The position numbers and the translations under genes are program-made. A stretch of 64,000 nucleotides of DNA from positions 2,976,001-3,040,000 of the forward strand of contig NZ_JAAGOW010000001.1 of assembly GCF_010499245.1 (NCBI RefSeq). Direction: 5' to 3'. Position 1 is the first letter of the stretch; every line of letters begins with the position of its first letter. This document shows positions 16,930 to 26,797 of this stretch, in pieces. Source of the stretch: Variovorax sp. WS11 (GTDB lineage: Bacteria > Pseudomonadota > Gammaproteobacteria > Burkholderiales > Burkholderiaceae_C). The notes beneath the pieces were generated by a model. That model saw only the letters and a program-made list of their open reading frames with translations. It was not told the origin of the DNA and ran no database searches.

Positions 16930-18159
16930 ATGAGTACCAATGCTTGCAGCAGCGTGTTTGTCGGCCTGGACTGGGCCGTGCACACCCATGCGGTGTGTGT
17001 CGTCGACATCACAGGCCGTGTGCTTGAGCGCTTCGAGATCGCCCACGATCGCGAGGGCCTGGCCGAGTTGATGCGACGCCTGGCTCGCTTCGGCGCGCGT
17101 GTGCGCATCGCCATCGAGCGGCCTTCGGGCCTGATCGTCGACGCCCTGGTCGAGGCCGGCCATCGTGTCTTTCCGATTCATCCCAACGCGGTCAAGGCCA
17201 GCCGTCCGCGCTACCGCAGCCATGGCGCCAAGAGTGATGCCTCCGATGCTTACCTGCTGGCCGACCTGCTGCGCACCGACGGCCACCGCTGGGGGGAGTT
17301 GTCGCCGCAGTCCGATTCGATCCGCGCGCTGCGTGCGCTGGTGCGCTCGCGCGACGATCTGGTGGCCACCCGCGTGGCACTGGGCAACCAACTGCGCAGC
17401 ACGCTCGAGGCCTTCTGGCCCGGCGCGGCTTGCATCTTCTGCGACATCACTTCGCCCATCGGGTTGGCGTTTCTCAAGCGCTATCCCTCGGCCGTGTCGG
17501 CCACCCGGCTGAGCGAGGCCGCCTTGAACCGGTTCTGCCGCAGCCAGCACTACAGCGGACGCCGCAGTCCGGCCGAGTTGCTGGTGCGGCTCAACAGCGC
17601 CGCAACGGGCCTGGCCGGCCCCCTCACCAATGAGGCTGCTGGGCAGCTCGTGCGCTCGATGGTGGCGGTGCTGCAGCCGCTGGTCGAACAGATCGCCGAA
17701 CTCACGCGACGCATCGAGCGCTTCGTCGAGTCGCTGCCCGACGGGCAGATCATCATGTCCTTCCCGCGGGCCGGCCGTGTCTGCGCCGCGCAGATCCTGG
17801 CCGAGTTGGGTGATGTGCGCGAGCGTTTCCCCACGCTCGATCAGCTGGCCTCTGAAGCTGGCGCCGTCCCAGTGACCTACCAGTCCGGCAAGACCCGCAG
17901 CGTGGCCTTCCGATGGGCCTGCAATCACCGCCTGCGCCAGGCCATCACTTGCCTGGCCGACAACTCGCGTCACGCCAACGACTGGGCACGCTCCATCTAC
18001 GCCGCAGCGCGTGCCCGCGGCTGCGATCACCCCCATGCGATCCGCATCCTCGCGCGAGCTTGGCTGCGCGTCATCTGGCGCGCATGGACCGACCGCATTC
18101 CCTATGACCCAGCGCGCCATCTTGGCGCCCTCAAGCTCGCTTCCAGCGAGGGAGGTTGA
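16930..18159 (+). CDS. IS110-family transposase (DEDD recombinase)
   Basis: This 409-residue recombinase has both IS110 domains. The N-terminal RuvC-like DEDD domain shows Asp14 (GLDWAVHTHAV), Glu63 (AIERPSG), Asp103 and Asp106 (KSDASDAYLLADLL). The C-terminal Tnp_20 domain has FPRAGRVCAAQILAELGD and the catalytic serine region VPVTYQSGKTRS with Ser319. All key residues are present and the frame is intact, so the element may be active. ATG 16930 follows CCAGGAG about eight bases upstream. Confidence 0.93.
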   Translation: MSTNACSSVFVGLDWAVHTHAVCVVDITGRVLERFEIAHDREGLAELMRRLARFGARVRIAIERPSGLIVDALVEAGHRVFPIHPNAVKASRPRYRSHGAKSDASDAYLLADLLRTDGHRWGELSPQSDSIRALRALVRSRDDLVATRVALGNQLRSTLEAFWPGAACIFCDITSPIGLAFLKRYPSAVSATRLSEAALNRFCRSQHYSGRRSPAELLVRLNSAATGLAGPLTNEAAGQLVRSMVAVLQPLVEQIAELTRRIERFVESLPDGQIIMSFPRAGRVCAAQILAELGDVRERFPTLDQLASEAGAVPVTYQSGKTRSVAFRWACNHRLRQAITCLADNSRHANDWARSIYAAARARGCDHPHAIRILARAWLRVIWRAWTDRIPYDPARHLGALKLASSEGG

Positions 18160-18170
18160 CCCAGGATGTC

Positions 18171-18470
18171 TCATTCGATCACCTTCGGCACCAGGAACAG
18201 CCCGTTCTCGACGGCGGGCGCGCTGCGCTGGTTGAGCTCGCGCCGGTTAGGCTCGCTGGCCACGTCCTCGGCCAGGCGCAGCGTCACATCCTGGATGGCG
18301 GCCACCGGGTGGGACAGCGGCTCGACGCCGGCGGTGTCGACGGCGCGCATGCGCTCGACCAGCTCGAAGAAGCCGTTGATCTGGCCGAGCATGCGTTCGC
18401 TCTCGTCGGGCGCGAGCTCCAGCCGGGCGAGCGAGGCGATGCGCGCGATATCTGCAGAAGTGAGGGACAT
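18171..18470 (-). CDS. gatC: Aspartyl/glutamyl-tRNA amidotransferase subunit C
   Basis: This 99-residue small subunit stabilises the GatA-GatB interface. The sequence [19 protein letters not shown] and the C-terminal LFLVPKVIE are typical, so the gene is complete. Its stop lies only 11 bases from the end of the inserted IS110 transposase gene, which reads towards it. Start is ATG 18468-18470; the long open frame upstream is an antisense shadow of mreB. It is divergent from mreB across a 240-base gap. Confidence 0.95.
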   Translation of the reverse strand: MSLTSADIARIASLARLELAPDESERMLGQINGFFELVERMRAVDTAGVEPLSHPVAAIQDVTLRLAEDVASEPNRRELNQRSAPAVENGLFLVPKVIE

Positions 18471-18546
18471 CGGAATGAGCGATGGAAAAAGCAGGGCCCC
18501 GCGCGTGGCCGAATTGGCGGAATTTGCACGTCGGCAGGGTGCGCCG

Positions 18547-18586
18547 AAGGCGGGATGCGGAGGGGATTCGGGTATTATCCCGCCTT
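18547..18586. promoter_or_regulatory. Perfect 10-base inverted repeat overlapping a -10-like box before mreB
   Basis: AAGGCGGGAT at 18547-18556 and its exact inverse ATCCCGCCTT at 18577-18586 are separated by 20 bases in the gatC/mreB gap. The second arm overlaps TATTAT at 18573-18578, a likely -10 element for mreB. It could be an operator, or a hairpin in a transcript; there is no T-run long enough to call a terminator with confidence. Confidence 0.55.
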
Positions 18587-18647
18587 TGCCGCAACCCCCG
18601 CGAACACGCCGGCATTTGCTGCAAAAACGTCCATCCATCCCGTCTAA

Positions 18648-19754
<1,107 letters not shown>

Positions 19755-19760
19755 ATGTTG

Positions 19761-19872
19761 CTCGCCCCCAGGTCGCGCGCACTTCGTGTCGCGCTCCCAT
19801 CCCCGACCGGGGGCGGCGCCTGCGGTCCGGCAAAGCCGGTCCTGCGGCACCCCCCGAACAGTCCGGCTCGTG
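19761..19872 (+). repeat. Intergenic repeat, copy 1 (mreB-mreC gap)
   Basis: This stretch begins CTCGCCCCCAGG, contains CACTTCGTGT, and ends with the hairpin CCGGC-AAA-GCCGG (19827-19839). A related, inverted copy lies at 41556-41611 and a short fragment at 59745-59765. It fills almost the whole gap between mreB and mreC and may affect read-through or mRNA stability. Confidence 0.6.
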
Positions 19873-19884
19873 GCATAAAGCAGC

Positions 19885-20886
19885 ATGCCGCTCGGCACCC
19901 TTGACCGCACTGCGCCGCCCCTGTTCAACCAGGGACCCTCGGCACTCAGCAAGCTGATCTTCTTCAGCGCGCTGGCGCTGTTCCTGATGGTGGCCGACGC
20001 CCGCTTCAACATCGTGCAGCCGCTGCGCGCCGGCATCGGGGCGGTGCTCTATCCGGTCCAGTGGCTGGCCCTGAAGCCGGTGCAGCTGGCACTGGGCGGC
20101 GGCCGCTACCTGGAAGATCTGCAGACCGCGCAGACCAAGGAGGCCGATGCACGCAAGGCGCTGGCGCTGCAGTCCGAACGGGCCAGCCAGGCCGACACCC
20201 TGGCGCAGGAGAACGCCCGGCTGCGCTCGCTGCTCGAGCTGCGCCAGATCACGCAGACACCGGGCCGCGCGGCCGAGGTGCTCTACGACGCGGCCGACCC
20301 GTATACCCGCAAGCTGGTGATCGACCAGGGCCTGGCCAACGGCATCGCGCCGGGCTCGCCGGTGATCGACGAGCACGGCGTGGTGGGCCAGGTCACGCAG
20401 GTCCAGCCCCTCACCAGCGAGATCACGCTGGTGATCGACCGCGACCTGTCGATCCCGGTGCAGAACGTGCGCACCGGCGCGCGCAGCGTGGCCTTCGGCG
20501 ATGCCAGCGCCCATGGCGGCGGGCTGGAGCTGCGCTTTACCGCCGCCAACGCCGATGTGCAAGAGGGCGACCTGCTCACCACCAGCGGGGTCGACGGCGT
20601 CTACCCGCCGGGGCTGCCGGTGGCGAAGATCGACCGCATCGACCGCCGCGCCGACTCTGCCTTCGCCCGCATCCACTGCCTGCCCATGGCCCATGTGACG
20701 GCCGCGCGCTACGTGCTGGTGTTGGCGCCCACCGCCAATCAGATGCCCAAGCCGGCGCCCCCCGCGGCAGCCGACGCCAGCGCGGCGGCGAAGAAGAAGG
20801 CCGACAAGTCCGGCGCGAAGGCCGGAAAGGGCGACAAGGCGGACAAGCCCGCCAAGGCAGAGAAGAAAGAGGGCCGCACCCCATGA
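19885..20886 (+). CDS. mreC: Rod shape-determining protein MreC
   Basis: This 333-residue periplasmic scaffold is anchored by one N-terminal membrane helix (about residues 24-42), followed by a coiled coil (about 70-115, [20 protein letters not shown]) and two beta-barrel domains typical of MreC. It links MreB to the elongation synthases. The last 55 residues are an unusual Lys/Ala/Gly/Asp-rich tail (from about residue 280) of low complexity. Its stop overlaps the mreD start as ATGA. Confidence 0.96.
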   Translation: MPLGTLDRTAPPLFNQGPSALSKLIFFSALALFLMVADARFNIVQPLRAGIGAVLYPVQWLALKPVQLALGGGRYLEDLQTAQTKEADARKALALQSERASQADTLAQENARLRSLLELRQITQTPGRAAEVLYDAADPYTRKLVIDQGLANGIAPGSPVIDEHGVVGQVTQVQPLTSEITLVIDRDLSIPVQNVRTGARSVAFGDASAHGGGLELRFTAANADVQEGDLLTTSGVDGVYPPGLPVAKIDRIDRRADSAFARIHCLPMAHVTAARYVLVLAPTANQMPKPAPPAAADASAAAKKKADKSGAKAGKGDKADKPAKAEKKEGRTP

Positions 20887-21404
20887 TCATGCGTCCCGGC
20901 CACCAGCAGCTTCTGCTGCCGGTCAACCCCTTGTTCCTCTGGGCCAGCCTGATCGTGGCGCTGCTGATCAATATGGTGCCCCTGGGCCGCGCTGCCTGGC
21001 TGCCCGACCTGCTGGCGCTGGCGATCGTCTTCTGGAGCGTGCACCAGCCGGCGCGCATCGGCATCGGCGCGGCCTTCATGTTCGGCCTGCTGATGGACGT
21101 GCACCAGACCGCGCTGCTGGGCCAGCATGCGCTGTCCTACACGACGCTGGGCTTCTTCGCGATCATGGTCCACCGTCGGCTGCTCTGGTATCCGCTGCTC
21201 TCGCAGGCGCTGCAGGTGCTGCCGCTGTTCGCGATCTCGCACCTGATCGAGGTGGCGATCCGGATGATCGGCGGCGGCATCTTCCCCGGCTGGGGCTTCC
21301 TGGTCGCGCCGGTGGTCGAGGCGTGCCTCTGGCCTTTCGTGACACTGCTGCTGCTGGCGCCGCAACGGCGCGCCCCCGAGCCCGATGCCAACCGGCCCTT
21401 GTAA
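20883..21404 (+). CDS. mreD: Rod shape-determining protein MreD
   Basis: This 173-residue integral membrane protein has about five helices and belongs to the elongasome with MreB and MreC. I chose ATG 20883 because it overlaps the mreC stop and gives the family N-terminus [20 protein letters not shown]. The motif FMFGLLMDVHQTALLGQHAL is typical. The longer open frame upstream is a shadow of mreC. Confidence 0.95.
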   Translation: MIMRPGHQQLLLPVNPLFLWASLIVALLINMVPLGRAAWLPDLLALAIVFWSVHQPARIGIGAAFMFGLLMDVHQTALLGQHALSYTTLGFFAIMVHRRLLWYPLLSQALQVLPLFAISHLIEVAIRMIGGGIFPGWGFLVAPVVEACLWPFVTLLLLAPQRRAPEPDANRPL

Positions 21405-21459
21405 CAGCCCCGGCTGCCGCCTTGTCCCGCGCCCGCGGGCGGCGTAGGCTTCGCGCGCC

Positions 21460-23427
21460 ATGACCGAACTCCGCAACGTTGCCGCCGACCTCGCACGCTT
21501 CAAGCGCCGCGTGCTCGTGATCGGCCTGGTGGTGCTGGTCGCCTTCGGGCTGCTGTGCGCGCGGCTCTTCTTCCTGCAGGTGGTCCGGCACGAGGACCTC
21601 GCGGAGCAGGCCGAGAGCAACCGCACGGCAGTGGTCCCGGTGGTGCCCAATCGCGGCCTGATCCTCGACCGCAACGGCATCGTGCTGGCCTCCAACTACT
21701 CGGCCTACACGCTGGAGATCACGCCCTCCAAGGTCGGCAGCCTGGAGGACACCATCGACAGCCTGGGCGAGGTGGTGGAGGTCTCGCAGCGCGACCGCCG
21801 CCGCTTCAAGCGCCTGCGGGAGGACTCGCGCAGCTTCGACTCGATCCCGATCCGCACCCGCCTGAGCGACGAGGAGGTCGCCCGCTTCGCGGCCCAGCGC
21901 TACCGCTTCCCCGGCGTCGAGATCAAGGCGCGGCTGTTCCGCAACTACCCCAACGGCGAGCTCGCCGCCCACGTGCTCGGCTACATCGGCCGCATCAACC
22001 AGCGCGAGAAGACCGCGATGGAGGATTGGAGCGAGGAGGACCAGGCCAACTACAAGGGCACCGACTACATCGGCAAGCTGGGCATCGAGCAGAGCTACGA
22101 GAAGACGCTGCATGGCCACACCGGCGTCGAGCAGATGGAAACCTCGGCTGGCGGCCGGGCGGTGCGCCGGCTAGGCAGCCACCCGGCGACGCCGGGCAAC
22201 ACCGTCAAGCTCTCGCTCGACATCAAGCTGCAGAAGCTGATCGAGGACATGTTCGGCGAGCGCCGCGGCGCCCTGGTGGCCATCGATCCCAACTCCGGCG
22301 AGATCCTGGCCTTCGTCTCCAAGCCCACCTTCGACCCGAACCTGTTCGTCGAGGGGATCGACGGCGAGAGCTGGGCGGCGCTCAACGAATCCATCGACAA
22401 GCCGCTCCTGAACCGCGCGCTGCGCGGCACCTACCCGCCGGGCTCCACCTTCAAGCCCTTCATGGCCCTCGCCGCGTTGCAGCTCAACAAGCGCGCGCCC
22501 AGCGTGGTGGTCAACGATCCCGGCTTCTACACCTTCGGCGGCCACACCTTCCGCAGCCACGAGGGCGGACTGGGCGGCGTGGACATGCACCGCGCGATCC
22601 AGATGTCGAGCAACACCTACTTCTACTCGCTCGCCGTCGACATGGGCGTGGACGCCATCCACGACTTCATGAAGCCGCTGGGCTTCGGCCAGATCACCGG
22701 CATCGACGTCCAGGGCGAGGTGCGCGGCCTGCTGCCCAGCACCACCTGGAAGCGCGAGGCCTACAAGCGCCCCGAAATGAAGAAGTGGTACCCGGGCGAG
22801 ACCGTGTCGCTCGGCATCGGCCAGGGCTACAACAACTTCACCATGCTGCAACTGGCGGTGGCCGAAGCGACGCTGGCCAATGGGGGTACCAAATACCGGC
22901 CGCACCTGGTCAAGGCCGTCAAGGACACGGTCACGGGCGAGATCACCGAGGTGGTGCAGACGCCTGGCGAGAGCCTCGGCTACCAGGCCAAGCACGTCGA
23001 CCTGGTGCGCAACGCCCTGGTGGCGGTGAACAAGGGCGGCACCGGCACGCGGGTGTTCGCCGGCGCGCCCTACACCTCGGCCGGCAAGACCGGCACCGCC
23101 CAGGCCGTGACGTGGGGCCAGAACACCAAGTACAACGCCAAGGCGCTGGAGGAGCACCAGCGCGACCACTCGCTGTTCGCCGCCTTCGCGCCGGCCGAGG
23201 CGCCGAAGATCGCGATCGCCGTCATCGTCGAGAACGCCGGCTTCGGCGCGGCGGCGGCGGCGCCCATCGTGCGCCGGGCGTTCGACTACTGGCTGGCCGA
23301 CCAGTACCCCAACGAGCAGGACCTGGCGGCCGTGCAGGTCGGCAAGGCCGTCGCGCCGATGGGCAAGCCGCGCGTGGCCAGCGAGATGCCCTGGCCCATC
23401 GTGAGCGGCGCCGCAACGGCGCCCTGA
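21460..23427 (+). CDS. mrdA: Penicillin-binding protein 2 (elongation transpeptidase)
   Basis: This 655-residue class B PBP cross-links peptidoglycan during rod elongation. It has an N-terminal membrane helix (about 18-40), the PBP dimer/pedestal domain (NRGLILDRNGIVLASNYSAY), and a transpeptidase domain with the Ser of STFK (GTYPPGSTFKPFMALAAL), SSN (IQMSSNTYFYSLA) and KTGTAQ. It is 56 bases downstream of mreD. The usual next gene, rodA (mrdB), is not present; an unrelated binding-protein gene follows after a hairpin. Confidence 0.97.
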   Translation: MTELRNVAADLARFKRRVLVIGLVVLVAFGLLCARLFFLQVVRHEDLAEQAESNRTAVVPVVPNRGLILDRNGIVLASNYSAYTLEITPSKVGSLEDTIDSLGEVVEVSQRDRRRFKRLREDSRSFDSIPIRTRLSDEEVARFAAQRYRFPGVEIKARLFRNYPNGELAAHVLGYIGRINQREKTAMEDWSEEDQANYKGTDYIGKLGIEQSYEKTLHGHTGVEQMETSAGGRAVRRLGSHPATPGNTVKLSLDIKLQKLIEDMFGERRGALVAIDPNSGEILAFVSKPTFDPNLFVEGIDGESWAALNESIDKPLLNRALRGTYPPGSTFKPFMALAALQLNKRAPSVVVNDPGFYTFGGHTFRSHEGGLGGVDMHRAIQMSSNTYFYSLAVDMGVDAIHDFMKPLGFGQITGIDVQGEVRGLLPSTTWKREAYKRPEMKKWYPGETVSLGIGQGYNNFTMLQLAVAEATLANGGTKYRPHLVKAVKDTVTGEITEVVQTPGESLGYQAKHVDLVRNALVAVNKGGTGTRVFAGAPYTSAGKTGTAQAVTWGQNTKYNAKALEEHQRDHSLFAAFAPAEAPKIAIAVIVENAGFGAAAAAPIVRRAFDYWLADQYPNEQDLAAVQVGKAVAPMGKPRVASEMPWPIVSGAATAP

Positions 23428-23546
23428 ACAGCCACCGCGGGTTAACCCTGTGTCATCGAGGGGGATTAATCCCTCGTGTACGCTCGCGGCCTTTGTAAAC
23501 AATCGTTACTAACGATATCGATCGTACGCAAGGTCGGAAAGGGCTT
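23428..23546. promoter_or_regulatory. Intergenic region with hairpin after mrdA
   Basis: CGAGGG and CCCTCG flank an 8-base AT-rich loop (23457-23476), forming a perfect hairpin without a T-run. Downstream is a short AT-rich stretch with GATATCGATC. It probably holds weak termination for mrdA and a promoter for the next gene, but neither can be fixed from sequence alone. Confidence 0.4.
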
Positions 23547-24692
23547 ATGGACATCGGGAACCAAGGCGGGCGCCGCTTCGCGCGTTGGCGCGCCGCCTGT
23601 GCGGCTGTATTTTTGTCGGCGAGCGCCTCATGGGGCGCGGCTGCCGAGCCCATCGTCATCGGGCAGGTCGCACCTTTCACCGGCCCGCAAGCAGTCACCG
23701 GACGGGCGATCCATGCCGGCGCGAAGCTGTACTTCGACGCCATCAATGCCAAGGGCGGGGTGCGCGGCCGGCCGGTCAAGCTCGTGACGCGCGACGATGC
23801 GCAGAAGGCGGAAGAGAGCGTGCGCCTAACTCGGGAGATCATCGCCGCCGAATCGCCGGTGGCCCTGATGGGAACGGTGGGCACCACCAACCTCGAGGCC
23901 ATCGCCAAGGACGGCGTGCTGGCGCAGAAGGGGGTCGCGATGATCGGCGCCGTCTCGGGCGCGAGCACCGTGGCGCAGGCGCCGGGCATCTACGTGGTGA
24001 AGGCGAGCTACCACGACGAGGTCGCGCGGCTGTTCGGCCAACTCGCCGCCGTCGGCGTGCAGCGCGTGGGCGTGGTCTACCAAGACGATGGCCTGGGCCA
24101 GGACGTGCTGGCCGGGGCCGAGGCGGCCGCCAAGGCCCATGGCATGCAACTGGTCGTGCGCGCCGGCTACCCGCGCAACACGGTGGCGGTCGAGAAGGCC
24201 GTGGCCGAGATCGCCAAGGCCAAGGTACAGGTCGTCTTCCTCGGCGCGACCACGGCGGCGGGCATCGAGTTCGTCAAGCAATACACGGCCGCGGGCGGTG
24301 CCGGCAGCATGCTTTACGGCCTGTCGATCATCGACACCGACGCGCTGCTCAAGGCGCTCGGGCCCGAACGGGCGCGCGGCTACGCCTTCTCGGTCGTCCT
24401 GCCGCAGCAGGGGGACCGCGCCGTGGTGCGCGAGTACCTGCAACTGCGCCAGGCATCCAAGGACCCGGATCTTTCGGCGCGCTCGATGGAGGGCTTCATC
24501 GCCGCCAAGGCGCTGGTCAAGGTGATGGAGGGCGCCAACACCCTCAGCGCGGCCGGCGTGGGCGCCGCGCTGGCCTCTGCGAAAGCCGTGGACGTCGGCG
24601 GTTACGTGCTCGACTTCAGCACGCGGGGGCAGACCGCCTCGCGCTACGTGGACTTCGCGATGTTCGGCGCCAGGGGCAAGCTGGTTCAGTGA
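23547..24692 (+). CDS. Branched-chain amino-acid-type ABC substrate-binding protein
   Basis: This 381-residue periplasmic binding protein belongs to the LivJ-like (Peripla_BP_6) family. It has a signal peptide of about 33 residues ending in WGAAA, then the mature start EPIVIGQVAPFTGPQAVTGR and the usual two-lobed fold (GVVYQDDGLGQDVLAGAEAA marks the second lobe). There are no permease or ATPase genes beside it, so it is an orphan receptor, frequent in Burkholderiales. Ligand unknown. Start ATG 23547 follows GGAAAGGG. Confidence 0.88.
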   Translation: MDIGNQGGRRFARWRAACAAVFLSASASWGAAAEPIVIGQVAPFTGPQAVTGRAIHAGAKLYFDAINAKGGVRGRPVKLVTRDDAQKAEESVRLTREIIAAESPVALMGTVGTTNLEAIAKDGVLAQKGVAMIGAVSGASTVAQAPGIYVVKASYHDEVARLFGQLAAVGVQRVGVVYQDDGLGQDVLAGAEAAAKAHGMQLVVRAGYPRNTVAVEKAVAEIAKAKVQVVFLGATTAAGIEFVKQYTAAGGAGSMLYGLSIIDTDALLKALGPERARGYAFSVVLPQQGDRAVVREYLQLRQASKDPDLSARSMEGFIAAKALVKVMEGANTLSAAGVGAALASAKAVDVGGYVLDFSTRGQTASRYVDFAMFGARGKLVQ

Positions 24693-24697
24693 CGGGT

Positions 24698-24778
24698 GGG
24701 GCGCGGCCGCGCCCCATATGGGGGCGCTTTTGGCGCCGCCAAAAGAAAAGGCGCCGACCAGCGGCGCCTTGATAAAAA
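24698..24778. terminator. Cluster of hairpins between convergent genes
   Basis: Three inverted repeats follow one another: the 18-base palindrome GGGGCGCGGCCGCGCCCC (24698-24715), CTTTTGG/CCAAAAG (24727-24745), and AAGGCGCC/GGCGCCTT (24748-24770). The last, read on the minus strand, runs into a T-rich stretch (TTTTCTTTT), so it should end transcripts of the GMC oxidoreductase; the first two could serve the plus-strand gene. Confidence 0.6.
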
Positions 24779-24957
24779 AAACAACATCTCGTGCGGATGC
24801 CTTGTCTGTAGCCTGTTCTAGTTCTTCGGCAAGTGTCTCCTCGGTTCCCCCGCGCTGCGGGCAGGCCCGTTTGCGAGTGGCTGGACTTTAGGCGGACGCA
24901 CCGTGCCAGTGCATCGGGGATTACCCGCCATCTGAAACAAGCAGAAACAAGACGGCG

Positions 24958-26595
24958 CTACGAACCGCCGGCGGCCTCGCGAATCCAGCCGGCCGCCTTC
25001 TCCGCGATCATCAGGGTGGGACTGTTGGTGTTGCCGCTGGTGATGACGGGCATGGCGCCGGCATCGACCACGCGCAGCCCGGCGATGCCGCGCACCCGCA
25101 GGCGCGAATCCAGCACGGCCATCGGATCGCCGTCGGCGCCCATCCGGGTGGTGCCCACCGGATGGAAGATGGTCGTGGCGATGTCGCCGGCCAGCCGCGC
25201 CAGCTCCTCGTCGCTCTGGTATTCGAGGCCGGGCCTCCATTCCTCGGGCCGGTACTTCGCCAGCGCGGGCTGGGCCGTGATATGGCGTGTGACGCGCAGC
25301 GAATCGGCCGCCACCTTGCGGTCCGCCTCGGTGCTCAGGTAGCACGGCGCGATCGCCGGCGCATCCGAGAAGCGGTGGCTCTTGATCTGCACCGTGCCGC
25401 GGCTGGTCGGATTCAGGTTGCACACGCTCGCGGTGAAGGCCGGAAAGCTGTGCAGCGGCTCGCCGAAGGCGTCGAGCGAGAGCGGCTGCACGTGGTACTG
25501 GAGGTTGGGCCATTCGTGCTCGGGTGAGCTGCGGGTGAAGGCGCCGAGCTGCGAGGGAGCCATGCTCATCGGGCCGCTGCGCTTCAGCAGGTATTCGAGG
25601 CCGATCCTGGCTTTGCCGTAATAGGACGAAGCCAGCATGTTGAGCGTGGGCGCGTCCTTGATCTTGTAGACGGCGCGGATCTGCAGGTGGTCCTGCAGGT
25701 TGGCGCCGACGCCGGGCGCGTCGAGCGCCACTTCGATGCCGTGCCGGCGCAGCAGCTCCGCCGGCCCGATGCCCGAGAGCTGCAGGACCTGCGGCGAGCC
25801 GATGCTGCCGGCGCACACGATCACCTCGCGCGTCGCGTGGGCGACGACCATCTCGTGGCCGTCCCATACCTGCACGCCGCTGCAGTGCTTTTGGCCGTCC
25901 GGCGCCGTGTCGAGCAGCAGGCGCGAGACCTGCGCGCCGGTCCACAGCTCGAAGTTGGGGCGGCCGTAGCAGGTGGGCCGCAGGAAGGCCTTGGCGGTGT
26001 TCCAGCGCCAGCCGTTCTTCTGATTGACCTGGAAGTAGCCCACGCCCTCGTTGCTGCCGCGGTTGAAGTCCGTCGAATGCGGAATGCCGGCCTGCTGCGC
26101 CGCCTGGGCGAAGGCATCCAGGACGTCCCAGCGCACGCGCTGACGCTCGACCCGCCACTCGCCGCCGGCGCCGTGCAGTTCGTCGGCGCCGAGGTAGAAG
26201 TCCTCGTGCTGCTTGAAGGCCGGCAGGACCTGGTCCCAGCGCCAGGTGTCGTCGCCGGTGAGCGCTGCCCACTGGTCGTAGTCGCGCGACTGGCCACGCA
26301 TGTAGATCATGCCGTTGATGGAGGAGGAGCCGCCCAGCGTCTTGCCGCGCGGGTAGCGCAGGCTGCGGCCGTTGAGGCCGGCGTCGGGCTCGGTCGTGTA
26401 GAGCCAGTCGGTGCGCGGGTTGCCGATGCAGTAGAGATAGCCCACCGGGATGTGGATCCAGTGGTAGTCGTCCTTGCGGCCGGCCTCGATCAGCAGCACG
26501 CGCCGGTTCTTGTCGGCGCTCAGGCGGTTGGCCATCAGCGCACCGGCGGTGCCGGCGCCGACGATGACGTAGTCGAAGGTGGTGTCGTCGCTCAT
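24958..26595 (-). CDS. GMC-family FAD oxidoreductase (choline dehydrogenase-like)
   Basis: This flavoprotein of about 545 residues belongs to the glucose-methanol-choline family and oxidises alcohols. It has the FAD fold VIVGAGTAGALMANRLS near the N-terminus, the GMC signature PRGKTLGGSSSINGMIYMRG, and the C-terminal catalytic region HPVGTTRMG followed by VVDAGAMPVITSGNTNSP. I chose ATG 26593-26595 (MSDDTTFDYVIV), the family start; an in-frame ATG at 26635-26637 is possible. Its substrate is unknown; family members include choline, alcohol and polyethylene-glycol dehydrogenases. It is divergent from the lipid transport operon. Confidence 0.88.
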   Translation of the reverse strand: MSDDTTFDYVIVGAGTAGALMANRLSADKNRRVLLIEAGRKDDYHWIHIPVGYLYCIGNPRTDWLYTTEPDAGLNGRSLRYPRGKTLGGSSSINGMIYMRGQSRDYDQWAALTGDDTWRWDQVLPAFKQHEDFYLGADELHGAGGEWRVERQRVRWDVLDAFAQAAQQAGIPHSTDFNRGSNEGVGYFQVNQKNGWRWNTAKAFLRPTCYGRPNFELWTGAQVSRLLLDTAPDGQKHCSGVQVWDGHEMVVAHATREVIVCAGSIGSPQVLQLSGIGPAELLRRHGIEVALDAPGVGANLQDHLQIRAVYKIKDAPTLNMLASSYYGKARIGLEYLLKRSGPMSMAPSQLGAFTRSSPEHEWPNLQYHVQPLSLDAFGEPLHSFPAFTASVCNLNPTSRGTVQIKSHRFSDAPAIAPCYLSTEADRKVAADSLRVTRHITAQPALAKYRPEEWRPGLEYQSDEELARLAGDIATTIFHPVGTTRMGADGDPMAVLDSRLRVRGIAGLRVVDAGAMPVITSGNTNSPTLMIAEKAAGWIREAAGGS

Positions 26596-26797
26596 GCCTG
26601 TGTGTCGGTCTCGCTTGTTGTCTTTCGGTGTGCCCATTGCGTGTTCCGGCTCCAAACCGAATCGGACATTGTGGCAAAGGCCCGCCTGCTACGCGAACGC
26701 CTGCGCCGACGCGCGGCGAACGGCGAACGGCTTTCGAGCTGTCAAGCGCGGCGGTTACGATGTGGCGATCTCCGTTCTGCCGAACCGCCCACCCTCC

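Larger units (their letters stand above)
16531..18159 (+). mobile_element. IS110-family insertion sequence between gatA and gatC
   Basis: This element is about 1.63 kb, with a long non-coding left end of about 400 bases and a right end that stops at or just after the transposase stop. The 6-base direct repeat GGTTGA occurs at 16530-16535 and 18154-18159. Joining the flanks at this repeat gives a gatC-gatA spacer of about 40 bases, a normal operon spacing, which supports these boundaries. Exact ends are uncertain by several bases, as IS110 elements lack clear terminal repeats. The transposase is opposite in direction to gatCAB. Confidence 0.75.
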
